64,000 nt of DNA. Origin: Anaerolineae bacterium. GTDB lineage: Bacteria > Chloroflexota > Anaerolineae > Anaerolineales > UBA4823. The notes below the pieces were generated by a model. The model made no database searches, was not told where the DNA came from, and was given only the letters and a program-made list of their open reading frames with translations. The stretch covers positions 1 to 64,000 of the forward strand of contig QOQU01000010.1 of the NCBI GenBank assembly GCA_003327455.1, written 5' to 3'. Made by a program: the position numbers and the translations under genes. This document shows positions 16,316 to 24,765 of this stretch, piece by piece (position 1 is the stretch's first letter; each line of letters opens with the position of its first letter).

Positions 16316-17767
16316 TCACATACCAATCTCAAATTCTTTTTCCATCTCTCCGAGCAGGCGATCGAGAATCTGGAGGGCACGGTTGATTTCATGCTGCTGT
16401 ATTACGAGAGGCGGGGCAAAGCACAGCCGATTGTAGTAATACCCCGAATAGATGCAGAGCACTCCTTCTTCTAAAAGGCGGCGCAACAACCAGGCGCTGG
16501 CTTCGGCTGCGGGTTGTTTTGTTTTACGGTCTTTGACCAGCTCAATGCTCAAATACAACCCCAAACCGTTTACATCTCCAATAGCGGGGTGCTTTCTTTG
16601 CAAATTCAACAAACCATCCAGGAAGTAAGCCCCTTTTTGAGCTACTTTCTCCAGAATATGATCGCGCTCGAAGATTTCAAAGAGTTTCACCCCACCCGCA
16701 CAGGCAGCCGGATAAGCGGTGAAGGTCGAGGAGTGCGCCCCGGGGCCCCATGAATCCATAATCTCTTTGCGCCCGATCACTACCGCCAGAGGCAAACCGT
16801 TGGAAAGTGACTTTGCAGCTGTGATCAAATCAGGGGCAACGCCGGCGTGTTCAATTGCCCAAAGTTTGCCGGTTCGCCCCATGCCATTTTGTACTTCATC
16901 GCTGATAAAAACGAAATCATATTTTTCAGCAATTTCCTTCATGCGCTTGAGGTAAGGCAAGGGCGCAATCAGATAGCCCGCCGAACTCTGGAATGGCTCG
17001 ATCAACATGGCTGCCACGTTGACAACGTTGGCTTTGGGGTTGTTCAGCCAGGTCTCCTTGCTCTCAAACATTTTTTCATATTGATCGGCGCAAAACAGAT
17101 CGCAGGCCGGGTACTCTTTGCCAAAGGGACAGCGGTAGCAATATGGAAAGGGGATTTTTACGACGCCCGTATCCATGGGAGGAATGGGGTAACTGTAGGC
17201 CATCATAAAGGCTTTGCTGGTCAAGCCCATTGCTCCCGCCGTGCGCCCGTGATAATCTCCCCAATGGGTGACAATCAGGGGTTTGCCGGTATACCAGCGG
17301 GCAAGCTTCATGGCAATTTCCACCGCTTCTCCCCCCGTGACCGCCCACATCACCTTTTTCTCAAAGTCGCCGGCGGTATGTTCAACCAACAGGCGCGCCA
17401 GTTCCGCACGGGGTTCCATCGGCAGTTCCGCAAATTGAATCACTTTATCCAACTGCGCCTTGATCGCCGCATTGATCTCCTCCTGGGCATAGCCGAGGAC
17501 ATTGACCGTAAAGCCCGCATGCAAGTCAATGTAAGATTTGCCATCTACATCGTATAAGGTAGCCCCCTGACCGTGATCGATGACCGGTGGGCAGGGAAAT
17601 AAGGCAAAATCGAGATGACCAGTCGACTCATACTGTAAAGTTTTCGACAGGACTTCTTTGCTGCGTGGCCCCCTGGCAAAGGTCTCTACCCGCTTTTGCA
17701 ACGACTCGAGCGACTCGCTCATGCGGCGGCGTTCTTCAAGAATGCGTTTTTCAAAGGGTGTGACCAA
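16316..17767 (-). CDS. Class III pyridoxal-phosphate aminotransferase
   Basis: 483 residues, full length. PLP-binding Lys is K319 in TAAKSLSNGLP and the pyridine-nitrogen Asp is D290 in FISDEVQNGMGRTG; TGGEAVEIAMKLAR and HWGDYHGRTAGAMGL are further class motifs. A Cys-rich insert YCYRCPFGKEYPACDLFC near residues 209-226 is found in some gamma-aminobutyrate, beta-amino-acid and taurine-type transaminases. The start is a TTG at 17767, five bases after GGGAGG. Transfers an amino group from an omega-amino compound to a keto acid, giving an aldehyde for the neighbouring dehydrogenases. The exact donor is unknown. Confidence 0.9.
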   Translation of the reverse strand: MVTPFEKRILEERRRMSESLESLQKRVETFARGPRSKEVLSKTLQYESTGHLDFALFPCPPVIDHGQGATLYDVDGKSYIDLHAGFTVNVLGYAQEEINAAIKAQLDKVIQFAELPMEPRAELARLLVEHTAGDFEKKVMWAVTGGEAVEIAMKLARWYTGKPLIVTHWGDYHGRTAGAMGLTSKAFMMAYSYPIPPMDTGVVKIPFPYCYRCPFGKEYPACDLFCADQYEKMFESKETWLNNPKANVVNVAAMLIEPFQSSAGYLIAPLPYLKRMKEIAEKYDFVFISDEVQNGMGRTGKLWAIEHAGVAPDLITAAKSLSNGLPLAVVIGRKEIMDSWGPGAHSSTFTAYPAACAGGVKLFEIFERDHILEKVAQKGAYFLDGLLNLQRKHPAIGDVNGLGLYLSIELVKDRKTKQPAAEASAWLLRRLLEEGVLCIYSGYYYNRLCFAPPLVIQQHEINRALQILDRLLGEMEKEFEIGM

Positions 17768-17781
17768 GTTTGCCTCCCGAT

Positions 17782-18498
17782 CTAAGTGAAATGTTCGGCT
17801 TCCATATCGGTGACCTGGACCCTGCTCCCCACAGTAGCTTCACTTTGCATTCGTTTCAGGAGAGCGGTGCCAGCATCGGTGATGTGCTTGCGCACGATCG
17901 CCTCCGCCAACTGAGGGTCGCCCGTACAGATACCTTGAAAAATTTCCTGATGGGTGACTTCATCACTGATCATGTCAGATTGATACAATTTGGTAGAGAG
18001 AATAAACATCAAAGTCATCGATTGCAGGTTCTTCAATACATCTGACAGCAACTGATGACCGCAACGTTCACTGAAAATTTCATGGAATTTCATATCCGCT
18101 TTGATCGTCTCAGAATAATTTCCAGCCTGCTCCATCTCCCCCATGCGCTTGACCAGAGCAGCCATCTGATTCAACGTTTCCTCATCAAAAGCGCCTTTTT
18201 CCATACAAAGGCGCACAGCATAGGGTTCTAAGAGCGCACGCAGGGTATAAATTTCCTCCACCATTTGCGGGGTCAAACAAGTCACAAAAGCGCCCCGATA
18301 AGGAATCACTTCCACCAGTCCTTCCTGACTCAAGAGGCGCAAGGCTTCCCGCACGGTTCCACGCGAGATATTCAATTTTTCGCTCAATTCAATTTCGTGA
18401 AGGGGTTCGCCTGGCAAGAGTTGTCCTTCGAGAATGGCATCTTTGATAGAATTGGCAGCGGCAACGGCTAAGGTCGGGGGTCGCTGGATTTTCTTCAT
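17782..18498 (-). CDS. FadR-type GntR family transcriptional regulator (FCD domain)
   Basis: 238 residues. An N-terminal winged helix (residues about 10-75; GEPLHEIELSEKLNISRGTVREALRLLSQEGLVE) is followed by an all-helical FCD ligand domain with metal-site residues in ETIKADMKFHEIFSERCGH and ITDEVTHQEIF-like segments. FCD regulators of this class sense sugar acids such as uronates, gluconate or lactate, usually as repressors. It opens the minus-strand catabolic cluster, 14 bp before the aminotransferase gene, and faces the divergent symporter gene. Two ATTGTT-N-AaCAAT-type palindromes lie in the shared upstream region. Confidence 0.92.
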   Translation of the reverse strand: MKKIQRPPTLAVAAANSIKDAILEGQLLPGEPLHEIELSEKLNISRGTVREALRLLSQEGLVEVIPYRGAFVTCLTPQMVEEIYTLRALLEPYAVRLCMEKGAFDEETLNQMAALVKRMGEMEQAGNYSETIKADMKFHEIFSERCGHQLLSDVLKNLQSMTLMFILSTKLYQSDMISDEVTHQEIFQGICTGDPQLAEAIVRKHITDAGTALLKRMQSEATVGSRVQVTDMEAEHFT

Positions 18499-18524
18499 AT
18501 TGTCCTATCCTTTCGATTAGTGGA

Positions 18525-18631
18525 ATTGTTCACCAATCGATTGTAAATCAATCCAACAATCTTGCCAGAACAAAATCGTCCATTCATCATTGTTGATTAT
18601 ACTACAGATATACAATTGATTGTTAAACAAT
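18525..18631. promoter_or_regulatory. Two palindromic operator candidates for the GntR regulator
   Basis: ATTGTTAAACAAT (18619-18631) is a perfect 6-1-6 palindrome, and ATTGTTCACCAAT (18525-18537) differs from symmetry at one base. The 94-bp spacing and the position between the divergent regulator and symporter genes suggest control of both. FadR-type proteins bind TNGTnnnACNA-like palindromes, which both copies fit. Confidence 0.65.
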
Positions 18632-18723
18632 TAATCTAATATTAATCTTTTGGCGCCTTTTACTTACCAAATATGGTTATAATTTAATCAACACCTGCCT
18701 TAACCACCTCGCAAGGAGACCTC

Positions 18724-20181
18724 ATGACCCCTCTCCAGCCCGCCCCCCGATTGACCTTCTGGCAAAAGTTCCTCTATGGCAGCGGTGACTGGTCGCTTTC
18801 GAGCTTTACGACCCTCCGCGCCCTGCTTTACACCATCTTTTTGACCGATGTTGTGCGCCTCAACCCCGGTTTAGCCAGTTTCTCCGCTCTGATCGGCACT
18901 GCCTGGGATGCCATTAACGATCCACTGGTTGGTGCACTCAACGATCGCGTGCGCTCCCGTTGGGGGCGGCGGCGACCCTTCCTATTGCTCTTTGCTATCC
19001 CATTTGGTCTGGGGTTTTTGTTGCTCTGGTGGGTGCCACCCACCGATAGCCAGCTTCTCAAGATGATCTACGTCACGCTGGCATTCATGATCACCGACAC
19101 CTTGCACACGCTGGTCAACGTGCCCTATTTAGCCCTGGTGCCTGACATCAGTCGCGATTACGATGAACGCACCACGCTATCGGGCTTTCGAGTGCTGTTT
19201 AATCTGCTGGCTACCCTGGTCACCGCAGTGGCAGCGCCGACCATTGTGGATGAAGTAGTGCGCGGTGGCGCCTCCCCTCAACAAGGCTATCTGCTGGTGG
19301 CAGGATTATTCGGCGGTCTGGCGGTCATCCCTTTTTTGATCATTCCGCTCTTAATCAAAGAAACCAAAACAGACTTAGACGAACCCGAAAGGATCGACCT
19401 GCGCAAGACATGGGCGGTGATCCTGCGCAACAAGCCGTTTCTGTATGTGACCGGCTTATACTCCTTGACCTGGATCGCCTTTGACCTTGTCTCGCGCATG
19501 TTACCTTTTTTTGCCGTTTATTGGGTCGGCCAAGGCGATTCGCTGATCAGCCGTCCACTCTTCGGGCAAGACTTCGCTTTGGAGTCGCTTGCTATGGGTG
19601 GACTGATGCTCGTCTCGCTGGTATCCATTCCTCTTTGGACCAGCCTCTCTGCCAGATTTGGGAAAAAAGCCACCTATATTATCGGGATGATTTTCTGGAT
19701 TCTTGTCCTCAGTGCGCTGATGATCGTTCAACCCGGGCAGGTCTCGCTAACACTGGCGCTTTCAGCGCTGGCGGGACTCAGCGTTGCAACCGCCAGCATT
19801 TTGCCCGAATCGATGTTGCCGGATGCGGTTGATTGGGATGAATATCAAACCGGTGAGCGCAACGAGGGGCTTTATTTCGGCGCCATCACCCTCTTTCGCA
19901 AGCTCAGTGGGGCGCTGGCTGGATTCTTCGCTCTGCAAGCCTTGAATCTTTTTGGCTATCAGGCCCCTCCCGAAGGGGTAACCGTCTGGCAGCAATCTCC
20001 CTCTGCTCTCACCGCCATTCGCTGGATGACTGGACCGTTTAGTGCTCTTCTGGTGGTCGCCGCAATCTTTGTGGCGTGGTTTTATCCTTTGACTCGCCAG
20101 CAATATGAACAAATCCGCGCCGCTCTGGATGCCCGTCAAAAATCTGCCTCAGCAAGCGGTGTTTCTGACTCACCTATGTAA
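18724..20181 (+). CDS. GPH-family sugar:cation symporter (MFS-like)
   Basis: 485 residues with about twelve membrane helices. Early motifs NDPLVGALNDRVRSRWGRRRPFLL and the later PESMLPDAVDWDEYQTGERNEGLYFGAI are hallmarks of the glycoside-pentoside-hexuronide family, which imports sugars such as melibiose, xylosides and glucuronides with sodium or protons. AAGGAG lies 7 bases before the ATG. It is divergent from the GntR regulator, which probably controls it. In this setting import of an oligo-uronide for the GH88 enzyme is a reasonable guess. Confidence 0.9.
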   Translation: MTPLQPAPRLTFWQKFLYGSGDWSLSSFTTLRALLYTIFLTDVVRLNPGLASFSALIGTAWDAINDPLVGALNDRVRSRWGRRRPFLLLFAIPFGLGFLLLWWVPPTDSQLLKMIYVTLAFMITDTLHTLVNVPYLALVPDISRDYDERTTLSGFRVLFNLLATLVTAVAAPTIVDEVVRGGASPQQGYLLVAGLFGGLAVIPFLIIPLLIKETKTDLDEPERIDLRKTWAVILRNKPFLYVTGLYSLTWIAFDLVSRMLPFFAVYWVGQGDSLISRPLFGQDFALESLAMGGLMLVSLVSIPLWTSLSARFGKKATYIIGMIFWILVLSALMIVQPGQVSLTLALSALAGLSVATASILPESMLPDAVDWDEYQTGERNEGLYFGAITLFRKLSGALAGFFALQALNLFGYQAPPEGVTVWQQSPSALTAIRWMTGPFSALLVVAAIFVAWFYPLTRQQYEQIRAALDARQKSASASGVSDSPM

Positions 20182-20239
20182 TTCTCACCGCAATAACGGT
20201 CTTTGTTCGCCGAAATTTCGGATCAGAAAATTCCTCTAT

Positions 20240-21253
20240 TCACCGGATAGCGCTGCTCAACTCATAGCGATCGATCAGTGTTCCATCAACTGTATAAAAC
20301 TCAAAGATCAGGTGAGCGCTATCCATCGTGCCTAGCAAGGCACCGTAGGCGCCATTGAAGCGTTTTTGGCTGCCCTCGGCAATTTCACCAAAATCATATA
20401 GCCCGCCTCCACCGGCGCCATTGATCAGATAGACCAGGCCATCCACGACCAGACGTTCGTAATAGTGATCATGGCCACACAAGACTGCATCTACCCCCCA
20501 CTCGCCAAAGGGCCAGCGCATCCAATCCACGGGGCCGCGTTTTCCCGACGAGTAAGGCGGATGGTGCATGAAAACAATCTGCCACGGCTGGGTGGAAGCA
20601 AGCAAGCGTTCCTGCAGCCACTGCGCCTGTTGGGAACTGCGTCCGACACCATCTGGTTCGTTTGAGTCGCTATCTAAAGCAAAGAAATGTCCCGCTCCCC
20701 AGGTGAAGTCGTAATAGCGCTCGTTGTTAGGTAACTCAAAGTAATCGAAGTAGGGTTGAGCGGACTCGCTCATCCAGTCATGGTTGCCCAGGGTCGGGAA
20801 AAAGCGATTCTGCTCAGCGCCTTCACCATAACTACCACGGTAGGGATAAATATACTCATGATAAAACTGCCCAATGCGATGATCAATGGTTTGGCGAGAG
20901 CCGTCAGGATAATTATTATCGCCGGTCGTGAGAATAAAATCGGGCTGCCAGGATTTGACCAACTCCGCTACCCGTCGGGCGTCCTCATTGCCTGAGCCAT
21001 AATCCCCGATCACCGCAAATCGAATGGGAGCTTCCACAGTCGGGGTCAACGCAGGTGACGGGGTTGCGGTGGAGAGTAGTTCAGTTTGGGTGAAGGCTGG
21101 TGTGGGGGTGAGCGCGGTTGAGGGTATTGTGGTAGCGTTCTGGGTAGGTGTGGCAGTGGGCGTCGGCAGCGTCGTACGCAAAGAACATGCCCAGATCACC
21201 GCAGCCATCGCCAGGCTGCTGAGCCAGAGTCGACTGGTAAAAGACTTTCTCAT
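20240..21253 (-). CDS. Exported calcineurin-type metallophosphoesterase (purple acid phosphatase-like)
   Basis: 337 residues. An N-terminal lipobox-like segment (LAMAAVIWAC) is followed by a Thr/Pro/Ala-rich linker to about residue 75. The catalytic domain shows the dinuclear-metal motifs in order: GDYGSGN, GDNNYPDG, GNHDW, MHHPPYSSG and GHDHYYER. These match acid phosphatase / phosphodiesterase enzymes of the purple acid phosphatase class acting outside the membrane. It overlaps the preceding sugar-dehydrogenase gene by 4 bp (ATGA), so the two are translationally coupled. Substrate unknown. Confidence 0.9.
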   Translation of the reverse strand: MRKSFTSRLWLSSLAMAAVIWACSLRTTLPTPTATPTQNATTIPSTALTPTPAFTQTELLSTATPSPALTPTVEAPIRFAVIGDYGSGNEDARRVAELVKSWQPDFILTTGDNNYPDGSRQTIDHRIGQFYHEYIYPYRGSYGEGAEQNRFFPTLGNHDWMSESAQPYFDYFELPNNERYYDFTWGAGHFFALDSDSNEPDGVGRSSQQAQWLQERLLASTQPWQIVFMHHPPYSSGKRGPVDWMRWPFGEWGVDAVLCGHDHYYERLVVDGLVYLINGAGGGGLYDFGEIAEGSQKRFNGAYGALLGTMDSAHLIFEFYTVDGTLIDRYELSSAIR

Positions 21254-22566
21254 CGTCGCTCTAATCGATACATCTTCCCCCCATGATCAATCACATAGAC
21301 TTCGCCCTGTTCATCTTCGCCGAAGGATGAAATGCGCCCCAGGCCGCTGAAGAGGCGTTGGTAAGCCCAGTTACCATTTGCAAGGCGGCGCAAGCCATCC
21401 ACCCAGCCAGCGCAATAGTCGCCGAAGAGATAGATTCCGTCCCACTCAGCCAACTGCGTTCCTCGATAGACAACCCCACCGGTTACCGAACAGCCTTGCT
21501 CGTGTCCGTATTCATAAATAGGCGGAATAAGGCTCTTGCCGGGAGGGATTGTCCCTTCATAGGGGTGTGTCCCTTCGAGATATTTCCAGCCAAAGTTCAA
21601 ATCCCCACCGGCACCAGAAGGGAGATAATCGATCTCTTCCCATTGATTCTGACCAACATCCCCGATATAAAGGTCGCCGGTTTTCCGATCAAAGGCAAGT
21701 CGCCAGGGATTTCGCAAGCCATAAGCCCAGATCTCGGCTAACCCCCCACCAGCCGCAAAGGGATTGGTCGGTGGGATAGCATACGGCGTTCCCGCATCGA
21801 CATCCAGGCGCAAAATTTTTCCCAGATGGGTGTTCAAAGACTGGGCATAGTTTTGAGGATCGCCAGCCGAGCCACCATCACCCAATCCGAGATAGAGATA
21901 TCCATCCGGACCGAAAACCACCGCGCCGCCGTTATGATTGGCGTAAGGCTGCGCAATCTGTAAGAGTACACGCTCGCTTGCCGGGCTGGCAGCATCCCCA
22001 GAAGGTGGATCAGCTTGAAAGCGGGCAATCACGGTGTCGCCAGCTTGATCCGTATAATTGACGTAGAAATAGCCATTTTCTGCATAGCGCGGGTGAAACG
22101 CAATACCCAGCAACCCCTGTTCGCTGCCGCGACTGCCCACCCGATCACGGATATCCAGGAAGGGCTTTTGCGCCAATTGTCCATTTTGCCAGATGCGGAT
22201 CGTTCCTTCCTGTTCAAGGATAAAGAGCCTTCCCGAACCATCCGGCGCGAACGCCATCCCCACCGGAGCTTTAAGCCTGCCTGCCACTTCTACCCAGCGA
22301 TAGGCATTCGGGTCTGGAAAGATCTGGACAACGGTTTCGGCCCCTGTCGGGGAAGTCGGTTCAGGGTGAACAGCTTCGTTTTCCTGAGTAAGCGGTGAAA
22401 CAGTCTGCTGAGTGGGGTCTGGAGGCAAATTGGTGACGCCTGGTCTGGCCGTGTTTATCGCCTGCAGCTCAAGCTGGGTTGGCGATGCCAGCGGCGCGTT
22501 CGGTTGACAGCCAATCAAAAGCAGGACAAAGATTAACCCGCACGAACGGTGAACGATGGACTTCAT
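21250..22566 (-). CDS. PQQ-dependent sugar dehydrogenase-like lipoprotein (six-bladed propeller)
   Basis: 438 residues, lipobox LLLIGC, then a Thr/Pro-rich linker to about residue 75. The domain starts RWVEVAGRLKAPVGMAFAPDGSGRLFILEQEGTI and contains EQGLLGIAFHPRYAENGYFYVNYT, NHNGGAVVFGPDGYLYLGLGDGG and GDVGQNQWEEIDYL, all typical of the soluble glucose/sorbosone dehydrogenase family. Known relatives oxidise aldose sugars with PQQ in the periplasm; many others are uncharacterised. It overlaps both neighbours by 4 bp, making a three-gene coupled unit with the DUF1232 and phosphoesterase genes. No PQQ synthesis genes are in the window. Confidence 0.88.
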   Translation of the reverse strand: MKSIVHRSCGLIFVLLLIGCQPNAPLASPTQLELQAINTARPGVTNLPPDPTQQTVSPLTQENEAVHPEPTSPTGAETVVQIFPDPNAYRWVEVAGRLKAPVGMAFAPDGSGRLFILEQEGTIRIWQNGQLAQKPFLDIRDRVGSRGSEQGLLGIAFHPRYAENGYFYVNYTDQAGDTVIARFQADPPSGDAASPASERVLLQIAQPYANHNGGAVVFGPDGYLYLGLGDGGSAGDPQNYAQSLNTHLGKILRLDVDAGTPYAIPPTNPFAAGGGLAEIWAYGLRNPWRLAFDRKTGDLYIGDVGQNQWEEIDYLPSGAGGDLNFGWKYLEGTHPYEGTIPPGKSLIPPIYEYGHEQGCSVTGGVVYRGTQLAEWDGIYLFGDYCAGWVDGLRRLANGNWAYQRLFSGLGRISSFGEDEQGEVYVIDHGGKMYRLERR

Positions 22567-22934
22567 TGTTTTGGTTCCTCCCAGTACTCGGCATCTTCAA
22601 TGTCCTCCGGTCGAAATTCCACCTTTTTCTCTTCATAGAGTTGGCTTACTACTGAAGAACGAATCTTTTTGAGATGCTCTTCCACGACTTCAGGCGGGCA
22701 AAGCTCGACAAACAAATAGGCGCCTAACCAGATAATCAAAGCATCATCCACCGGCCCGGGAGCCAAATCGGGAACCAGTAGATATAACAACGAAGCAATG
22801 GGCAAGACCTTGATCAATGGATTGACGCGACCATCGGCGAGCAAGCGCAAAATCAACTTAATGCGCGTCGAAAGCTCGCCAAAAAAACCACTTGAAGAAG
22901 TAGGCTGAATTTTTCGATTCGGGTTTGTGTTCAT
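22563..22934 (-). CDS. DUF1232 (YkvA-type) small membrane protein
   Basis: About 123 residues from the ATG at 22934, where GGAGG is 5 bases upstream; a longer frame to 22961 lacks a site. The core VLPIASLLYLLVPDLAPGPVDDALIIWLGAYLFVELCPPEVVEEHLK is the DUF1232 signature, a hairpin-like membrane segment with acidic residues. Charged tails flank it. The stop overlaps the start of the sugar-dehydrogenase gene by 4 bp. Role unknown; the family is widespread, sometimes linked to cation stress. Confidence 0.85.
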   Translation of the reverse strand: MNTNPNRKIQPTSSSGFFGELSTRIKLILRLLADGRVNPLIKVLPIASLLYLLVPDLAPGPVDDALIIWLGAYLFVELCPPEVVEEHLKKIRSSVVSQLYEEKKVEFRPEDIEDAEYWEEPKQ

Positions 22935-22980
22935 AACAACCTCCGGAGTAAACAACTTCATTATACCTTACGCAGGAAAT

Positions 22981-23012
22981 AAAAAAACGAGGCGATTTTG
23001 CTCGCCTCGTTT
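22981..23012 (-). terminator. Rho-independent terminator of the infC-rpmI-rplT operon
   Basis: Minus-strand stem AACGAGGCGA / TCGCCTCGTT with a short loop followed by a run of T, 20 bp after the rplT stop. Confidence 0.92.
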
Positions 23013-23032
23013 CGACCGAAACATGCGTTTGT

Positions 23033-23380
23033 CTATGCAGATTTTGTCGCCGCAACCACTGCCGCAAACGCTTCGGGCTGACGCACCGCCAAATCTGCCA
23101 GCATCTTGCGATTGATGGCGATCTGGGACTTCTTCATCGCATCGATCAGACGGCTATAGGTGGTGCCATTTGCCCGGGCTGCTGCGTTGATGCGCGCAAT
23201 CCACAAACGGCGCAGGTCACGTTTGCGTGTGCGGCGGTCGCGGTAGGCATACCAAAGGCTTTTCAACATGGCTTCGTTGGCGCGCCGGAAAAGCCGCGAA
23301 CGGGTGCCAAACTGGCCTTTGGTCATCTTTAGCACCTTCTTGTGGTGCTGCCTGCGATAAGGTCCGGTCTTTACTCTCAT
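23033..23380 (-). CDS. rplT: 50S ribosomal protein L20
   Basis: 115 residues, the normal length. RRQHHKKVLKMTKGQFGTRSRLFRRANEAMLKSLWYAYRDRRTRKRDLRRLWIARINAAAR is characteristic of L20, which binds 23S rRNA early in large-subunit assembly. CAGGAG lies before the ATG. Last gene of the conserved infC-rpmI-rplT operon, followed by a strong terminator. L20 often represses its own operon through leader or intergenic RNA; the 106-bp gap to rpmI could hold such a site but I cannot identify it. Confidence 0.98.
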   Translation of the reverse strand: MRVKTGPYRRQHHKKVLKMTKGQFGTRSRLFRRANEAMLKSLWYAYRDRRTRKRDLRRLWIARINAAARANGTTYSRLIDAMKKSQIAINRKMLADLAVRQPEAFAAVVAATKSA

Positions 23381-23486
23381 GTTACACTCTCCTGCCTTCC
23401 CCTGGACGCCGGTGAACCTGATTCACCCGTTGGTAGCACCCAGCGGTCGGCAAATAAAAGGGATTAGATACCAGACACCTCTGGTT

Positions 23487-23714
23487 CTATTTCAAATTAG
23501 GCGCCAGACGATGAACGCGCTTAATGATGCCTCTTCCTCGCACCGGGAGCATTTCCTGGAACAGGCGTTTGGTGCGTTTGGAGGTGCGCCGCCGCAGGTG
23601 GCTTTTACCGCCCTTGGTACGCACCAGCATCCCCGTCCCTGTCAGACGGAAGCGCTTGGCGGTGGCTTTATGGGTTTTTAATTTATATTTTCCTTCAGGC
23701 ATTTTTCGTGGCAC
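23487..23714 (-). CDS. rpmI: 50S ribosomal protein L35
   Basis: 75 residues from a GTG at 23714, seven bases after GGAG. This start yields the expected opening M-P-R-K-M; an ATG at 23702 is possible and would be four residues shorter. Core KTHKATAKRFRLTGTGMLVRTKGGKSHLRRRTSKRTKR is diagnostic of L35, a small basic protein of the large subunit. The segment EGKY before KLKTHK is a small insertion relative to the usual MPKMKTHK. Middle gene of the infC-rpmI-rplT operon. Confidence 0.96.
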   Translation of the reverse strand: MPRKMPEGKYKLKTHKATAKRFRLTGTGMLVRTKGGKSHLRRRTSKRTKRLFQEMLPVRGRGIIKRVHRLAPNLK

Positions 23715-23796
23715 AGTCTTTCTCCTTTCACAGAAAACACCGCGCTCCAGGTCGGGCGCGGGCAAGATAAAATCTTTAGGGATAGGAGGATTCAAA

Positions 23797-24369
23797 TCAG
23801 CGCGTAACGGGTTCGGTTTCTCTCTCTTTTTCTTTGTCTTTATCTTTCTTTTTCGCTTGTTTGCCCGGTGCCAGTACCATTAACATGGTGCGCCCTTCGA
23901 GCGCCGGTGCCTGTTCGACCACAGCAATATCGGCCAGGTCTTCTGCCACCGCCTTGAGGTCTTCAAGAGCAATTTCCGGATAGGTTATTTCCCGACCTCG
24001 AAAGCGAATGCGCACCTTTACTTTCATCCCATCTTCGAGCCAGCGGCGAGCGTCTCTTACTTTGAGGGCACGATGATGTTCGTTGGTCTTTGGGCGCAAG
24101 CGAATTTCTTTTATTTCAATTTTCGTCTGTGCTTTGCGTGCTTCGCGTTCTTTTTTCGTCCGTTCGTAAATAAACTTCCCGAAATCCATCACCCGACAGA
24201 CCGGTGGGTCGGCGTTCGGCGCCACTTCCACCAGGTCTAATTCCGCTTCGTGGGCGATCCGTTGAGCGTCTTCAATCGAGACAACCCCGATATTCTCGCC
24301 CTGAGGGCCAATCAAGCGGACTTGAGGGACTTTGATGGCTTCGTTTACCCGATAATTAATTGCGCTGAT
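23797..24369 (-). CDS. infC: Translation initiation factor IF-3, AUC start codon
   Basis: 190 residues from an ATC at 24369. Upstream in frame is CTT then TAG (24373-24375), so no ATG, GTG or TTG start exists before residue 19, while the conserved N-terminus INYRVNEAIKVPQVRLIGPQGENIG needs those codons. AGGAG (24376-24380) is 6 bases before the ATC. IF-3 genes are known for AUU/AUC-type starts that let the factor repress its own translation. Both domains are present: N-terminal to about residue 85 (DLVEVAPNADPPVCRVMDFGKFIYE) and the C-terminal ribosome-binding domain (IEIKEIRLRPKTNEHH, MKVKVRIRFRGRE). A charged Lys/Glu tail ends it. Confidence 0.96.
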   Translation of the reverse strand: MSAINYRVNEAIKVPQVRLIGPQGENIGVVSIEDAQRIAHEAELDLVEVAPNADPPVCRVMDFGKFIYERTKKEREARKAQTKIEIKEIRLRPKTNEHHRALKVRDARRWLEDGMKVKVRIRFRGREITYPEIALEDLKAVAEDLADIAVVEQAPALEGRTMLMVLAPGKQAKKKDKDKEKERETEPVTR

Positions 24370-24413
24370 AAGCTACTCCTTTCTATCAACCGAAATCTCT
24401 CGATCCGTTAGAA

Positions 24414-24454
24414 ATTATAGCACGCATAATACCAAAGAAACGCCAAAACGTCAA
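24414..24454 (-). promoter_or_regulatory. Promoter of infC-rpmI-rplT
   Basis: Minus strand TTGACG (24449-24454), 17-base spacer, TATTAT (24426-24431). A second TATAAT at 24414-24419 lies 12 bases further downstream and may be used with another -35. The start codon is 45 bases beyond the second box, leaving a short leader. Confidence 0.75.
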
Positions 24455-24695
24455 CGTAGCTTTTGCTTTTCACTATGATTTTCTGCCTGAAATTTCGATG
24501 CCGCTTTTCAAAAAGTTGTATCTGACCTGGTCGGGTTGATTGCAAACCAGGCATCCTCTGCCAAAGCGTAGCAATCTCCGAATAACAAGGAATATGTTGC
24601 GCTACTTCAAGGTCCACAATGGGGTTGGCGCAGATCATCCCCGCAAGTCACCGGTTAAACAATTGAAAAATCCCAAATATTTTCTGTGCAAAACC

Positions 24696-24723
24696 TTGAC
24701 ATTTATTTTATTTGCTGTATAAT
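24696..24723 (+). promoter_or_regulatory. Promoter of the folate operon
   Basis: TTGACA (24696-24701), 16-base spacer, TATAAT (24718-24723). It lies 42 bp before the folE start, and shows that an earlier in-frame TTG inside this box cannot be the start. The 395-bp region between infC and folE holds no gene; only these two divergent promoters are clear. Confidence 0.85.
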
Positions 24724-24765
24724 ATGACCAGACTTATCTTATTGGCACAACCTGAGGAGAATAAA

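Noticed and set aside
24408-24638. 76-residue minus-strand frame upstream of infC
   Set aside because: It overlaps the infC promoter and has no homology or ribosome site.
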